Source: VAUL01 sp964603155
GTDB taxonomy: Bacteria > Desulfobacterota > Desulfuromonadia > Desulfuromonadales > BM103
DNA: 64,000 bases
NCBI GenBank assembly: GCA_964603155.1
Contig: CAZRTZ010000002.1
Location: 57,625 to 121,624, forward strand
Direction of reading: 5' to 3'
Part shown: positions 23,999 to 32,821 of the stretch, piece by piece
Layout: every line of letters starts with the position of its first letter
How positions within the stretch are numbered: the first letter of the stretch is position 1
Program-made: the position numbers and the translations under genes
Notes under the pieces: generated by a model
The model's database searches: none
Seen by the model: the letters and a program-made list of their open reading frames with translations, nothing else
What the model was told of the DNA's origin: nothing

Positions 23999-25357
23999 CT
24001 AGAAGCCTTCCACCTTCGGCAGATGGGCCAGGGACTCCTTGATCGCCGCTTCCGGATAGTCGTAATCGGTGAGTTTGCCGGCAAAGTAGTCGTCGTAAGC
24101 CGCCATATCCACATGACCGTGGCCGGAGAGATTAAAGAGAATGGTCTTCGCCTTCCCCTCCTCCTTGGCTTGCAGCGCCTCGTCGATAGCGCCGCGGATG
24201 GCGTGCGACGATTCCGGCGCCGGGATGATCCCCTCGTTGCGCGAGAAGAGCACCGCCGCCTCGAAGCAGGCAAGCTGATGCACCGCCTTGGCCTCGACGA
24301 TGCCGGCATGGACCAGCTGTGAGACGAGCGGGGAGGCCCCGTGGTAGCGCAGGCCACCGGCGTGGATTCCCGGCGGCATGAAGTCGTGACCGAGGGTGTA
24401 CATCTTTGCCACCGGCGCCATCTTCGCCGTATCGCCGTAGTCGAAGGCATAGATGCCGCGTGACAGGGTCGGACAGCTCGCCGGCTCGAGGGCGACGACA
24501 CGCACCTGCTTGCCGTTGGCCTTGTCGGCGATGAACGGGAAGGAGATCCCCGCAAAGTTGGAACCGCCGCCGTGACAGCCGATGACCACGTCCGGATAGT
24601 CACCGGCAATTGCCAGCTGCTCCCTGGCCTCAAGCCCGATGATGGTCTGGTGCATGCAGACGTGGTTGAGCACGCTCCCCAAGGCATAGCGGGTATCCTC
24701 GCGGGTCGCGGCATCCTCGACCGCCTCGCTGATGGCGATTCCCAGCGAGCCGTTGCTGTTCGGGTCTTCGGCGAGGATGGCACGGCCGGCATTGGTCAGG
24801 TTCGACGGCGAGGGGATAACGTTGGCCCCCCACAGTTGCATCATGCTCTTGCGGTACGGCTTCTGGTTGTAGGAGACCTTGACCATGTAGACCGTACATT
24901 CAAGGCCAAACATCTGGCAGGCGAGCGAAATCGACGATCCCCATTGCCCGGCACCGGTTTCGGTGGCAATGCGTTTGGTCCCGGCGATCTTGTTGTAATA
25001 GGCCTGCGGCACGGCGCTGTTCGGCTTGTGCGAACCGGCCGGAGAACCTCCTTCGTACTTGTAGTAGATCTTTGCCGGAGTGCCGAGGGCCTTCTCCAGC
25101 CGGTGGGCACGGAAGAGCGGCGAAGGACGCCAGAGCTTGTAGATCTCCAGAACCTCCTCGGGGATATCAATCCAGCGCTGCGACGAGACTTCCTGTTCGA
25201 TCAGCCCCATCGGGAAGAGCGGCAGCAGATCGGCGGGGGAGACCGGTTGCATCGTCCCCGGATGGATGACCGGCGCCAGCGGCCCCGGCATGTCGGGGAT
25301 GATGTTGTACCACTGCTTGGGGATACGGTCTTCCGGCAACAGAATCTTGGTTTGCAT
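23999..25357 (-). CDS. trpB2: TrpB2-type tryptophan synthase beta-like protein
   Basis: A 452-aa PLP enzyme of the TrpB2 class: longer than TrpB, with an N-terminal extension (PKQWYNIIPDMPGPLAPVIH) and the PLP lysine in SPAGSHKPNSA, plus ATETGAGQWGSS and GCHGGGSNFAG. TrpB2 enzymes lack parts of the TrpA interface and in other organisms can act as free-indole tryptophan synthases or serine deaminases (family knowledge). It sits between trpC and trpF, so the operon carries two beta-chain genes. The ATG at 25357 is chosen for its GAGG spacing; a GTG at 25363 is less likely. Confidence 0.93.
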   Translation of the reverse strand: MQTKILLPEDRIPKQWYNIIPDMPGPLAPVIHPGTMQPVSPADLLPLFPMGLIEQEVSSQRWIDIPEEVLEIYKLWRPSPLFRAHRLEKALGTPAKIYYKYEGGSPAGSHKPNSAVPQAYYNKIAGTKRIATETGAGQWGSSISLACQMFGLECTVYMVKVSYNQKPYRKSMMQLWGANVIPSPSNLTNAGRAILAEDPNSNGSLGIAISEAVEDAATREDTRYALGSVLNHVCMHQTIIGLEAREQLAIAGDYPDVVIGCHGGGSNFAGISFPFIADKANGKQVRVVALEPASCPTLSRGIYAFDYGDTAKMAPVAKMYTLGHDFMPPGIHAGGLRYHGASPLVSQLVHAGIVEAKAVHQLACFEAAVLFSRNEGIIPAPESSHAIRGAIDEALQAKEEGKAKTILFNLSGHGHVDMAAYDDYFAGKLTDYDYPEAAIKESLAHLPKVEGF

Positions 25358-25364
25358 GGTCACC

Positions 25365-26168
25365 TCAGTCGTTGAGTAGTTCGTCCAGTTTCAGGCCGAT
25401 ATCAGGAGAACGCATCAGGCTCTCGCCGACCAGGAAAACGCTCGCCCCGGCCGCCTGCAGTCTGCGCAGATCAGAACGGTTGGCAATGCCGCTTTCGGCG
25501 ACCACTAGGCGCTCGGCGGGGAGTCGCGGCGCCAGCCGTTCAGTCACCCCCAGATCGACGTGAAACGTCCGCAGATTACGGTTGTTGATGCCGACCAGGT
25601 CCACCGGCACCTGAAGGGCCATCTCCAGTTCGCGTTCGTCGTGAATCTCCAGCAGCACATCGAGACCGATTTCGCCGGCCTCAGCGACCAAATCGGCCAA
25701 CTGGGCCGGTTCGAGCATGGCGGCGATCAAAAGGACCGCATCGGCCCCCGCTTCGCGCGCCTCCCAGAGCTGGTAGGAGTCGTTGAGAAAGTCCTTGCGC
25801 AGCAGCGGCAGCCGCACCTGTTCGCGGATCAGCCCCAAAAAGCGCAGGTGGCCGAGGAAAAATTTTTCATCGGTCAGCACTGACAGACAGGCGGCGCCGT
25901 GCTTTTCGTAGATTTCGGCGATACCGATCGGGTCGAAATCGGCACGAATTACCCCTTTCGAGGGAGAGCCTTTCTTGACCTCGGCGATGACCGTGGTCCA
26001 CCCCGACTCGACACTGGCGCGCAAGGCACGCACAAAACCCCGCGGCGGCTCCTCAAGGTCGGCAACTCGCCGCTTCAAATCGGCAAGGGGCATGGCCGAA
26101 CGGGCCGCTGCCACCTCTTCAAGCTTGCGGGCGACGATGGTTTTCAAGATGTCTGGAAGATCGGTCAT
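25365..26168 (-). CDS. trpC: Indole-3-glycerol phosphate synthase
   Basis: Closes the indole ring of CdRP. The 267-aa TIM barrel shows VIAEVKKGSPSKG, DFDPIGIAEIYEKHGAACLSVLT, LRKDFLND and NNRNLRTF motifs with the catalytic Lys and Glu residues. The ATG at 26168 (MTDLPDILKTIVA) is the family start. It is monofunctional, since trpF is separate. Confidence 0.97.
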   Translation of the reverse strand: MTDLPDILKTIVARKLEEVAAARSAMPLADLKRRVADLEEPPRGFVRALRASVESGWTTVIAEVKKGSPSKGVIRADFDPIGIAEIYEKHGAACLSVLTDEKFFLGHLRFLGLIREQVRLPLLRKDFLNDSYQLWEAREAGADAVLLIAAMLEPAQLADLVAEAGEIGLDVLLEIHDERELEMALQVPVDLVGINNRNLRTFHVDLGVTERLAPRLPAERLVVAESGIANRSDLRRLQAAGASVFLVGESLMRSPDIGLKLDELLND

Positions 26169-26233
26169 AGTCACGCAGGGTCTTTTTAGGGGCGGACGGT
26201 GGCCGCCCGGGGCGCATGCCATCCGCCTCAACA

Positions 26234-27283
26234 TTACGAATTCGTGAGCGCTATCAACTGCTCCAGTTTTTGGCGGGCGGCACCGCTGTCGATGGCCCTA
26301 CGTGCCCTGTCTATTCCGTCGGCGACCGTCTCGGCCACCCCGGCGGCGACCAGCCCATAGGCGGCATTGAGCAGCACCACGTCACGCTTCGGACCCGGCT
26401 CGCCATTGAGGACCGCGCGTACGATCATGGCATTTTGTGCCGCATCGCCCCCCTGCAGCTCACTGAGCGCACAACGCTTAAGGCCAAACTGTTCCGGGGT
26501 CACGTTTTGCACTGTCACCTGCCCGCCACGAATCTCCGCCACCCTGGTCGACCCGGTCAGGGTCACTTCGTCCATGCCGTCCTCGCCATGCACCACGAAA
26601 CCACGGCAACAGCCGAGACCGCCCAGAACACGAGCCAACGTCTCCACCAGGTCGGCACGATAGACACCGAGTACCTGACGATCGGCACCGGCCGGGTTGG
26701 TCAGCGGACCGAGGAGGTTGAAAATGGTGCGGATGCCGATCTCACGACGCGGACCGATGGCATGCTTCATCGCTCCGTGCAAGGCCGGAGCGAACAGAAA
26801 GCCGATACCGGCTTCACGGATACACGCCTCGACCCTGTCGGGGCTCACGGTCAGGTTGACACCAAGGGCTTCGAGGACATCGGCGCTGCCGCAGGTCGAC
26901 GAGATGCTGCGATTGCCATGCTTGGCGACCTTGACGCCACAGGCGGCGACCACAAAGGCGACCGTGGTCGAAATATTAAAGCTTTTGGTGCCGCTCCCGC
27001 CCGTACCGCAGGTATCAAGGATCGTCTCACGGTCAAGATTGATGTCGTCACGATCGAGATCGAGCACCTGTCCAACCCGGATCGGCGTCGCGCGGTCACG
27101 CATGACCCGTGCTGCGCCGGTGATCTCCGCCACGGTCTCCCCCTTCATGCGCAGGGCGGTGATGAAGGCCGCCACCTGGGCCGGGGTGGCCTCCCCGCCC
27201 ATGATCTCCCCCATCACCTCAATCATCTCGGCTTCGCTGAGGTCCTGATGCTCGACGACCCTGGCAATCGCTTCCTTGATCAT
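26234..27283 (-). CDS. trpD: Anthranilate phosphoribosyltransferase
   Basis: Adds phosphoribose to anthranilate. The 349-aa protein has the PRPP site DTCGTGGSGTKSFNIST and the KHGNRSISSTCGSADVLEALG motif. It follows trpG with a 4-nt gap and precedes trpC by 65 nt. It is not fused to trpG, unlike E. coli TrpGD. Confidence 0.97.
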   Translation of the reverse strand: MIKEAIARVVEHQDLSEAEMIEVMGEIMGGEATPAQVAAFITALRMKGETVAEITGAARVMRDRATPIRVGQVLDLDRDDINLDRETILDTCGTGGSGTKSFNISTTVAFVVAACGVKVAKHGNRSISSTCGSADVLEALGVNLTVSPDRVEACIREAGIGFLFAPALHGAMKHAIGPRREIGIRTIFNLLGPLTNPAGADRQVLGVYRADLVETLARVLGGLGCCRGFVVHGEDGMDEVTLTGSTRVAEIRGGQVTVQNVTPEQFGLKRCALSELQGGDAAQNAMIVRAVLNGEPGPKRDVVLLNAAYGLVAAGVAETVADGIDRARRAIDSGAARQKLEQLIALTNS

Positions 27284-27287
27284 CAGA

Positions 27288-27857
27288 CTACCTCGTCATC
27301 TCCAGGAAGTTGGACAGCAGCTGTTTCCCTTCCACGGTCAGAATCGACTCGGGGTGAAACTGCACGCCCCACAGCGGCAGTTCGCGATGCCGGATCCCCA
27401 TAATCTCATCCTCTGCGGTCCAGGCTGTCATTTCCAGACATGCCGGCATCGTCGCCTTTTCGATGAGCAGGGAGTGATAACGGGTGGCCTCGAAAGGATT
27501 GGACAGGCCGAGAAACAGTTCCCGCCCGTCATGGAAGACCGGGCTGGTTTTGCCGTGCATCAACCGTTCGGCGCGCACAATCCTGCCGCCGAACGCCTGG
27601 CCGATTGACTGGTGACCGAGACAGACACCGAGAATTGGCAGCTTGCCCGCGAGCTCGGTGATGGCGGCAACGGAGATTCCGGCCTCATCGGGGCTGCACG
27701 GCCCGGGTGAGATCACCAGGCGGTCGGGACGGCGCGCTGCAATCTCGGCCACCGTGATCTTGTCGTTGCGATAAACTTCAACCGTTTCCCCCAGTTCCGC
27801 AAAATACTGCACCAGGTTATAGGTGAAGGAGTCGTAGTTATCGATCATCAGCAGCAT
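27288..27857 (-). CDS. trpG: Anthranilate synthase glutaminase subunit (TrpG/PabA)
   Basis: Supplies ammonia from glutamine to TrpE. The 189-aa class I amidotransferase has the nucleophile in LGVCLGHQSIGQAFGG and the His-Glu pair in WGVQFHPESI. In this family it may also serve aminodeoxychorismate synthase (PabA role), since no separate pabA is in the window. It starts one nt after the trpE stop. Confidence 0.96.
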   Translation of the reverse strand: MLLMIDNYDSFTYNLVQYFAELGETVEVYRNDKITVAEIAARRPDRLVISPGPCSPDEAGISVAAITELAGKLPILGVCLGHQSIGQAFGGRIVRAERLMHGKTSPVFHDGRELFLGLSNPFEATRYHSLLIEKATMPACLEMTAWTAEDEIMGIRHRELPLWGVQFHPESILTVEGKQLLSNFLEMTR

Positions 27858-27858
27858 G

Positions 27859-29340
27859 TCAGTCGAGCCCCGCGCGCGCCATCTGCAGGGCCGACTTCAC
27901 CCCGAGTGCCTTGTTGACCGTCTCCTGGTATTCGGCTGCAGGGTCGGAATCAGCAACAATCCCTGCGCCGGCCTGCAGGTAGAAACGTTCCCTGTGGGCC
28001 ACCATGGTGCGGATGGCGATGGCCAGGTCCATGTTGCCGGTATAGGAGATATAGCCGACAGCCCCGCCGTAAATCTCGCGCCGGCACGGCTCCAATTCCT
28101 CGATGATCTCCATGGCCCGGATCTTCGGCGCTCCGGAAAGCGTGCCGGCCGGGAAGGTCGCCCGGAAGACATCGAGAGCATCCCGGCCAGGAAGCAATTC
28201 GCCGCTGACGTTGGAGACGATGTGCATCACGTGGGAGTAGCGCTCGACCACCATCAGTTCATCGACCTTGACGCTCCCGGTTGTACAGACTCGTCCCAGA
28301 TCATTGCGGCCAAGATCGACCAGCATGATGTGCTCGGCACGCTCCTTCGGATCGGCCAGCAACTCTTCCTCGAGACGCAGATCCTCCTCCGGGGTGGCGC
28401 CGCGTGGACGGGTACCGGCTATCGGCCGGACCTCGACCCGGCTCCCCTCCTTGCGCACCAACACTTCCGGTGAGGCGCCGATGACCCGGGTTTCATCGAA
28501 CTGCAGGTAGAACATATAGGGAGACGGGTTGATGACACGCAGGGCGCGGTAGATGTCGAACGGATCGACATCGAGGGCGCCGGAGAAGCGCTGCGAAAGT
28601 ACGACTTGAATGACGTCGCCAGCCCGGACGTATTCCTTGCAGCGCTCAACCGCTGCCTCAAACTCGGCGCGGCTGAAGTTCGACTTCAGTTCGCCCCCGT
28701 CCGGACAACGGGCCGCCTGCGGCGGGCTCGGCCTTTCACCACGCAGCTTCGCCACAAGCGCGTCGATCGCCGCGACCGCCCGGTCATAGGCACGCGCCGG
28801 ATCCTCGAAGTCTCCCAGATGAACGTTGCTGACGACCTTGATCTTCTGGCGCATGCTGTCAAAGATCAGCAGATTCTCGGTCATTAGAAAATAGCTGTCC
28901 CAAACGCCGATCTCGGCCGGAAGAAGAGACGGCAAGCGCTCGACAAAGCGAACCATGTCATAGCCGAGGTAACCGACGGCCCCCCCGAAGAAACGCGGCA
29001 GTTCAGGGAGCTCAACCGGTGCATATTTGCCGACGAACCGCTGTAACTCGGCCAGAGGGTCGGCCACTTCTCCGGAGCTGACGACTTCGCCGTTTTCCAC
29101 GACTTCGAAATACGGACCTCGTGAGCGGAACAGGCGGCCACTGCCTACCCCGAGAAAAGAGTAGCGCGCCCACTTCTCCCCCCCCTCGATCGACTCCAAT
29201 AGAAAGGCTGAACGGCCGTCGTCGATCTTGCGAAAGGCCGACACCGGGGTTTCCATGTCAGCCAGAATCTCGCGATAAACCGGGATCAGATTGCCACGGC
29301 GAGCGAGTCTGAAAAAATCATTGCGCGCAGGGGAATACAT
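27859..29340 (-). CDS. trpE: Anthranilate synthase component I
   Basis: Converts chorismate to anthranilate. The 493-aa protein has a normal length, an N-terminal regulatory region with the tryptophan-binding LLES motif (SAFLLESIEGGEKWARYSF) and the C-terminal chorismate-binding domain with AGTLSGAPKIRAMEIIEELE and PIAGTRPRG. The ATG at 29340 (MYSPARNDFF) has AAGG 7 nt upstream; a longer frame to 29466 encodes hydrophobic sequence absent from TrpE. It is the first gene of the trp operon. Confidence 0.96.
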   Translation of the reverse strand: MYSPARNDFFRLARRGNLIPVYREILADMETPVSAFRKIDDGRSAFLLESIEGGEKWARYSFLGVGSGRLFRSRGPYFEVVENGEVVSSGEVADPLAELQRFVGKYAPVELPELPRFFGGAVGYLGYDMVRFVERLPSLLPAEIGVWDSYFLMTENLLIFDSMRQKIKVVSNVHLGDFEDPARAYDRAVAAIDALVAKLRGERPSPPQAARCPDGGELKSNFSRAEFEAAVERCKEYVRAGDVIQVVLSQRFSGALDVDPFDIYRALRVINPSPYMFYLQFDETRVIGASPEVLVRKEGSRVEVRPIAGTRPRGATPEEDLRLEEELLADPKERAEHIMLVDLGRNDLGRVCTTGSVKVDELMVVERYSHVMHIVSNVSGELLPGRDALDVFRATFPAGTLSGAPKIRAMEIIEELEPCRREIYGGAVGYISYTGNMDLAIAIRTMVAHRERFYLQAGAGIVADSDPAAEYQETVNKALGVKSALQMARAGLD

Positions 29341-29367
29341 CCGCCAACCTTGTAAAAAAAGTGGGTA

Positions 29368-29397
29368 AAAATAGCACGGGGCAGCGCAAACCGTCAA
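29368..29397 (-). promoter_or_regulatory. trp operon promoter
   Basis: On the minus strand TTGACG (29397-29392), an 18-nt spacer and TATTTT (29373-29368) precede the trpE ATG by 27 nt. The resulting 5' leader would be only about 20 nt, too short for a classical leader-peptide attenuator. No obvious TrpR-like operator was identified. Confidence 0.7.
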
Positions 29398-29440
29398 GGC
29401 AAGGGGCCATGCGTACGGGCACCGGTAAACCTGCATGCAC

Positions 29441-29477
29441 AAAAAAAACCGGGCGAGGGATAGCACCCCGCCCGGTT
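29441..29477 (-). terminator. Rho-independent terminator of the alpha operon (after rplQ)
   Basis: On the minus strand AACCGGGCG and CGCCCGGTT (outer arms of 29477-29447) form a strong stem around GGGTGCTATCCCT, followed by TTTTTT. It lies 24 nt beyond the rplQ stop and insulates trpE from the ribosomal cluster. Confidence 0.95.
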
Positions 29478-29500
29478 CGACTCAACATTACTCGTTTACC

Positions 29501-30094
29501 TCATGCGTCCTTCTGCTCACCCTCGGCAGCATTTTCTGCCGGCACCTCGGCAACAGCTTCCTCGGCAACATCAGCAACGGGCTCGGCGTCAGTACCTTCC
29601 GCAACAGCCACCGACGCTTCAGCCGCAGCGACTTCAGCCTCGAGCGGGGCCTCGACCACCGGAGCAGCCACCGGCACCGGAGCGGTCTTCTTCTCGGGAG
29701 CAGGCTTGGCGGTCTTTTTGGGAGCCTTGGGCGCGTACTCCTCCTCGACCAGCGTAATCAGCGAGAGCGGAGCATTGTCCCCCAGACGATGCCCGAGCTT
29801 GATGATGCGGGTGTAACCGCCGGGACGCTCTGCATAGCGCGGTGCAATCCGCTCAAACAGCTTCGCCACGACTTTGCGGTCACGCACGACTGCGCTCACC
29901 AGGCGACGGGCATGCAGATCGCCGCGCTTGGCCAGGGTAATAAGCTTCTCCGCCATCGGACGCAGCTCTTTGGCGCGGGCATCGGTGGTGGAAATCTTCT
30001 CATGCTCGAACAGCGACGTGACCATGTTGCGCAGCATGGCTTTGCGGTGGCTGGTGTTGCGGCCCAACCGTTTGCCGGAATTACAGTGACGCAT
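29501..30094 (-). CDS. rplQ: Ribosomal protein L17 with a long acidic/Ala-rich tail
   Basis: The first 120 residues are standard L17 (MRHCNSGKRLGRNTSHRKAM ... YTRIIKLGHRLGDNAPLSLI). The remaining about 75 residues form a low-complexity tail rich in Ala, Pro, Glu and Lys (for example EVAAAEASVAVAEGTDAEP). L17 is usually 115-130 aa, so 197 aa is long. It is the last gene of the alpha operon after rpoA. Confidence 0.95.
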   Translation of the reverse strand: MRHCNSGKRLGRNTSHRKAMLRNMVTSLFEHEKISTTDARAKELRPMAEKLITLAKRGDLHARRLVSAVVRDRKVVAKLFERIAPRYAERPGGYTRIIKLGHRLGDNAPLSLITLVEEEYAPKAPKKTAKPAPEKKTAPVPVAAPVVEAPLEAEVAAAEASVAVAEGTDAEPVADVAEEAVAEVPAENAAEGEQKDA

Positions 30095-30138
30095 CGGACA
30101 TTTTCCTTTCCGGGACTAACTTATCAATAATCTGCTGA

Positions 30139-31155
30139 CTACAGCTCTTCTTCGCTCTTCTGCATCATCTTGAGATATTCAGGATCCGGGAAGTTCTCCA
30201 GCTGCATCCCCAGTCCCAGCCCCATTTCGGCCAGAATATCCTTGATTTCGTTCAGCGACTTGCGGCCGAAATTCTGGGTTTTGAGCATTTCCGCCTCGGA
30301 ACGCTGCACCAGTTCACCGATCAGGCGGATGTTGGCGTTCTTCAGGCAGTTGGCGCTGCGCACCGACAGCTCCAGCTCTTCTACCGGACGATAGAGATTG
30401 GTGTTGGGGGGCTCGTTGCCACCGGCGGTATCCCGCGGGCCGGCCTCAACACCTTCCTCGAAGTTGATGAACAGCTGCACCTGGTCCTTGATGATCTTGG
30501 CCGCGTAAGCCAAGGCATCGTCGGGCTTGACGCTGCCGTCGGTCCAGATCTCGACCACCAGCTTGTCGTAGTCGGTCACGTTTTCGACACGGGCATTGCT
30601 CACCGTGAAATTGACCCGCTGGATCGGCGAGAAAAGGGCATCCACGGGGATGGTCCCGACCGGGGCGCGCTCATTGCGGTTGCGCTCGGCAGGAACATAA
30701 CCTTTGCCCATGGAGACAACCATCTCCATCTCGACGTCGGCTTCCTTGCCACAGGTCGCGATGTGATGCTCGGGGTTGAGGATCCTGACATGGGAATCGG
30801 TCACGATGTCGCCGGCCTTGATCGGGCCTGCCCCTTTTTTGACGATGCGCACGTTACGTGAACTGTCACCGTCGAGCTTGAGCAACACCCCCTTGAGGTT
30901 GAGAATGATGTCTGTAACATCCTCCGCAACGCCGGGAACGGTGCTGAACTCGTGCAGAACACCCTTGATGCGCACCGACGTGATGGCCGCACCCTGCAGG
31001 GAAGAGAGCAGCACACGACGCAAGGCATTGCCGAGCGTGGTGCCGAAACCGCGCTCGAACGGCTCGGCAGTAAACTTGCCATAGGTCGCCGTCAGCGTGT
31101 CCTTGTCAACCTGGAGACTTTTCGGTTTGATCAATTCGCTCCAGTTTTTATGCAT
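30139..31155 (-). CDS. rpoA: RNA polymerase subunit alpha
   Basis: The 338-aa protein has the N-terminal dimerisation/assembly domain (GFGTTLGNALRRVLLSSLQGAAI) and the C-terminal DNA/activator-binding domain (VEELELSVRSANCLKNANI) joined by a linker with Gly and Pro. It nucleates the core polymerase. It lies in the order rpsM-rpsK-rpsD-rpoA-rplQ, as usual. Confidence 0.98.
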   Translation of the reverse strand: MHKNWSELIKPKSLQVDKDTLTATYGKFTAEPFERGFGTTLGNALRRVLLSSLQGAAITSVRIKGVLHEFSTVPGVAEDVTDIILNLKGVLLKLDGDSSRNVRIVKKGAGPIKAGDIVTDSHVRILNPEHHIATCGKEADVEMEMVVSMGKGYVPAERNRNERAPVGTIPVDALFSPIQRVNFTVSNARVENVTDYDKLVVEIWTDGSVKPDDALAYAAKIIKDQVQLFINFEEGVEAGPRDTAGGNEPPNTNLYRPVEELELSVRSANCLKNANIRLIGELVQRSEAEMLKTQNFGRKSLNEIKDILAEMGLGLGMQLENFPDPEYLKMMQKSEEEL

Positions 31156-31218
31156 GCGAAGCCTCCATCATGAGGTTGCCTGAGAAAGGAGAATCCGGCA
31201 TAGGCCGGACAGTGCCGG

Positions 31219-31848
31219 TTACTTCGAGTAGAGCTCGACGATCAGCTGTTCCTGGAAGGTCGGCGTGGTCATCTCGGCACGCACCGGCAGAGTCTTGACC
31301 GTCCCTTTGAAACCGGTGCGATCGACATCGACCCAGGAAGGGAGGCCGCGGCGCATCACGCCGTCGAGAGCCTCGTTGATCCGCGCCACCTGGCGGCTCT
31401 TTTCGCGCAACTCCACAACATCACCCGGGCGCACCAGATAAGAGGGGATATTGACCTTGCGGCCGTTGACCACGAAGTGGCTGTGGCGCACCAGCTGGCG
31501 TGCCTCGGTACGCGAAGTGGCAAATCCCATGCGATAAACCATGCTGTCGAGGCGACGCTCCAACAGCACCAGCAGGTTCTCGCCGGTGACACCCTTCATG
31601 CGCTCGGCCTTCTCGAAATAGGAGCGGAACTGGTTCTCCAGAAGCCCGTAGGTACGCTTGACCCTTTGCTTTTCACGCAACTGCGTACCGTAATCGGAGA
31701 CTTTGACGCGACCCTGACCGTGCTGGCCGGGAGCATAGTTACGACGCTCGAGGGCACACTTGTCGGTGAAACAACGATCGCCCTTGAGAAACAGCTTCAT
31801 ATTTTCCCGACGGCACATGCGGCAGACGGGTCCGGTATATCTGGCCAA
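31219..31848 (-). CDS. rpsD: Ribosomal protein S4, zinc-binding form
   Basis: Primary 16S rRNA-binding protein and, in many bacteria, a translational repressor of the alpha operon. The 209-aa protein has four cysteines at the N-terminus (9, 12, 26, 31) and the S4 RNA-binding domain (RLDSMVYRMGFATSRTEARQ). Start is TTG at 31848 with GGAGG 7 nt upstream; there is no nearer ATG before the conserved MARYTGPVCR. The next in-frame ATG (codon 17) would cut off conserved sequence. Confidence 0.96.
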   Translation of the reverse strand: MARYTGPVCRMCRRENMKLFLKGDRCFTDKCALERRNYAPGQHGQGRVKVSDYGTQLREKQRVKRTYGLLENQFRSYFEKAERMKGVTGENLLVLLERRLDSMVYRMGFATSRTEARQLVRHSHFVVNGRKVNIPSYLVRPGDVVELREKSRQVARINEALDGVMRRGLPSWVDVDRTGFKGTVKTLPVRAEMTTPTFQEQLIVELYSK

Positions 31849-31869
31849 GGTTCTTCCTCCTTGCTGTGG

Positions 31870-32262
31870 TTAGACTCTTCTGCGCTTCGGGGGACGGCAG
31901 CCGTTGTGCGGAATCGGCGTGACGTCCTTGATCAGGGTGATATTCAACCCGACGGCCTGCAGCGCCCGCAGAGCCGACTCACGCCCGGACCCGGGACCCT
32001 TGACCCAGACCTCGACGCTACGCAGTCCGTGCTCCTGGGCCTTCTTCGCCGCGTCCTCCGCTGCAACCTGGGCTGCAAACGGGGTGCTCTTGCGGCTGCC
32101 TTTAAAACCCTTGGCGCCGGAAGTCGACCAGGAGATCACATTGCCGCTGACATCGGTGATGGTGACAATGGTATTGTTGAAGGTCGCCTGGATGTGGGCA
32201 ACCCCGGTCGAAATATTCTTGCGTTCAATTTTTTTGCGTACACGCTTGCCAGGTTTGGCCAT
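31870..32262 (-). CDS. rpsK: Ribosomal protein S11
   Basis: The 130-aa small-subunit platform protein has the canonical ATFNNTIVTITDVSGNVISW and the C-terminal TPIPHNGCRPPKRRRV. It lies 21 nt before rpsD and 9 nt after rpsM. Confidence 0.98.
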   Translation of the reverse strand: MAKPGKRVRKKIERKNISTGVAHIQATFNNTIVTITDVSGNVISWSTSGAKGFKGSRKSTPFAAQVAAEDAAKKAQEHGLRSVEVWVKGPGSGRESALRALQAVGLNITLIKDVTPIPHNGCRPPKRRRV

Positions 32263-32271
32263 GATTCACTC

Positions 32272-32640
32272 CTACTTCTTCTTACCGGCGACGGTTTTGC
32301 GCGGGCCCTTGCGGGTCCGGGCATTGGTTTTGGTACGCTGCCCACGCGCCGGCAACCCTTTGCGGTGGCGCAGACCACGATAACAGCCGAGATCCATCAG
32401 GCGCTTGATCCCCATGGTCACATCACGCCGCAAATCACCCTCGACTTTATATTCGCCGTCGATAGTCTTGCGGATTCTGGCGACCTCATCCTCAGTCAGG
32501 TTGTCGGTTCGAGTGTCGAAATCAACCCCGGCCTTGACAAGAATGTTCTGTGAAGTAGAACGCCCGATTCCATAAATGTAGGTCAGGGCGATCTCGATCC
32601 GCTTATTCCTGGGCAAATCGATACCAGCGATGCGTGCCAA
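32272..32640 (-). CDS. rpsM: Ribosomal protein S13
   Basis: The 122-aa protein of the 30S head starts MARIAGIDLPRNKRIEIALT and ends with the basic tail KGPRKTVAGKKK. The start is a TTG at 32640 with AGGAGG upstream; no ATG precedes the conserved start. It follows rpmJ. Confidence 0.97.
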   Translation of the reverse strand: MARIAGIDLPRNKRIEIALTYIYGIGRSTSQNILVKAGVDFDTRTDNLTEDEVARIRKTIDGEYKVEGDLRRDVTMGIKRLMDLGCYRGLRHRKGLPARGQRTKTNARTRKGPRKTVAGKKK

Positions 32641-32660
32641 TGTCTGATCCTCCTAAAAGA

Positions 32661-32774
32661 TTAACCCTGTCTCTGTTTGTGCTTGGGATTTTCGCAGATG
32701 ACGCGAACGGTTCCCTTGCGCTTGATGATTTTGCACTTGTCGCAAATGCCTTTGACTGACGAACGGACTTTCAT
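32661..32774 (-). CDS. rpmJ: Ribosomal protein L36, zinc-binding form
   Basis: A 37-aa protein beginning MKVRSSVKGICDKCKIIKRK, with the Cys11, Cys14, Cys27, His32 zinc site of the C+ type. It lies 20 nt upstream of rpsM and 47 nt after map. There is no infA gene in this gap, although many bacteria place it here. Confidence 0.97.
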   Translation of the reverse strand: MKVRSSVKGICDKCKIIKRKGTVRVICENPKHKQRQG

Positions 32775-32821
32775 GATCTTACCTCTGCGATGTCGGCTTC
32801 TGCCGATCGGCTCGCCGCGCC

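Noticed and set aside
29341..29466. Hydrophobic 42-residue N-terminal extension of trpE, or a leader peptide
   Set aside because: It spans the trp promoter and the alpha-operon terminator, has no tandem Trp codons and is unlike TrpE. The ATG at 29340 has its own ribosome site.
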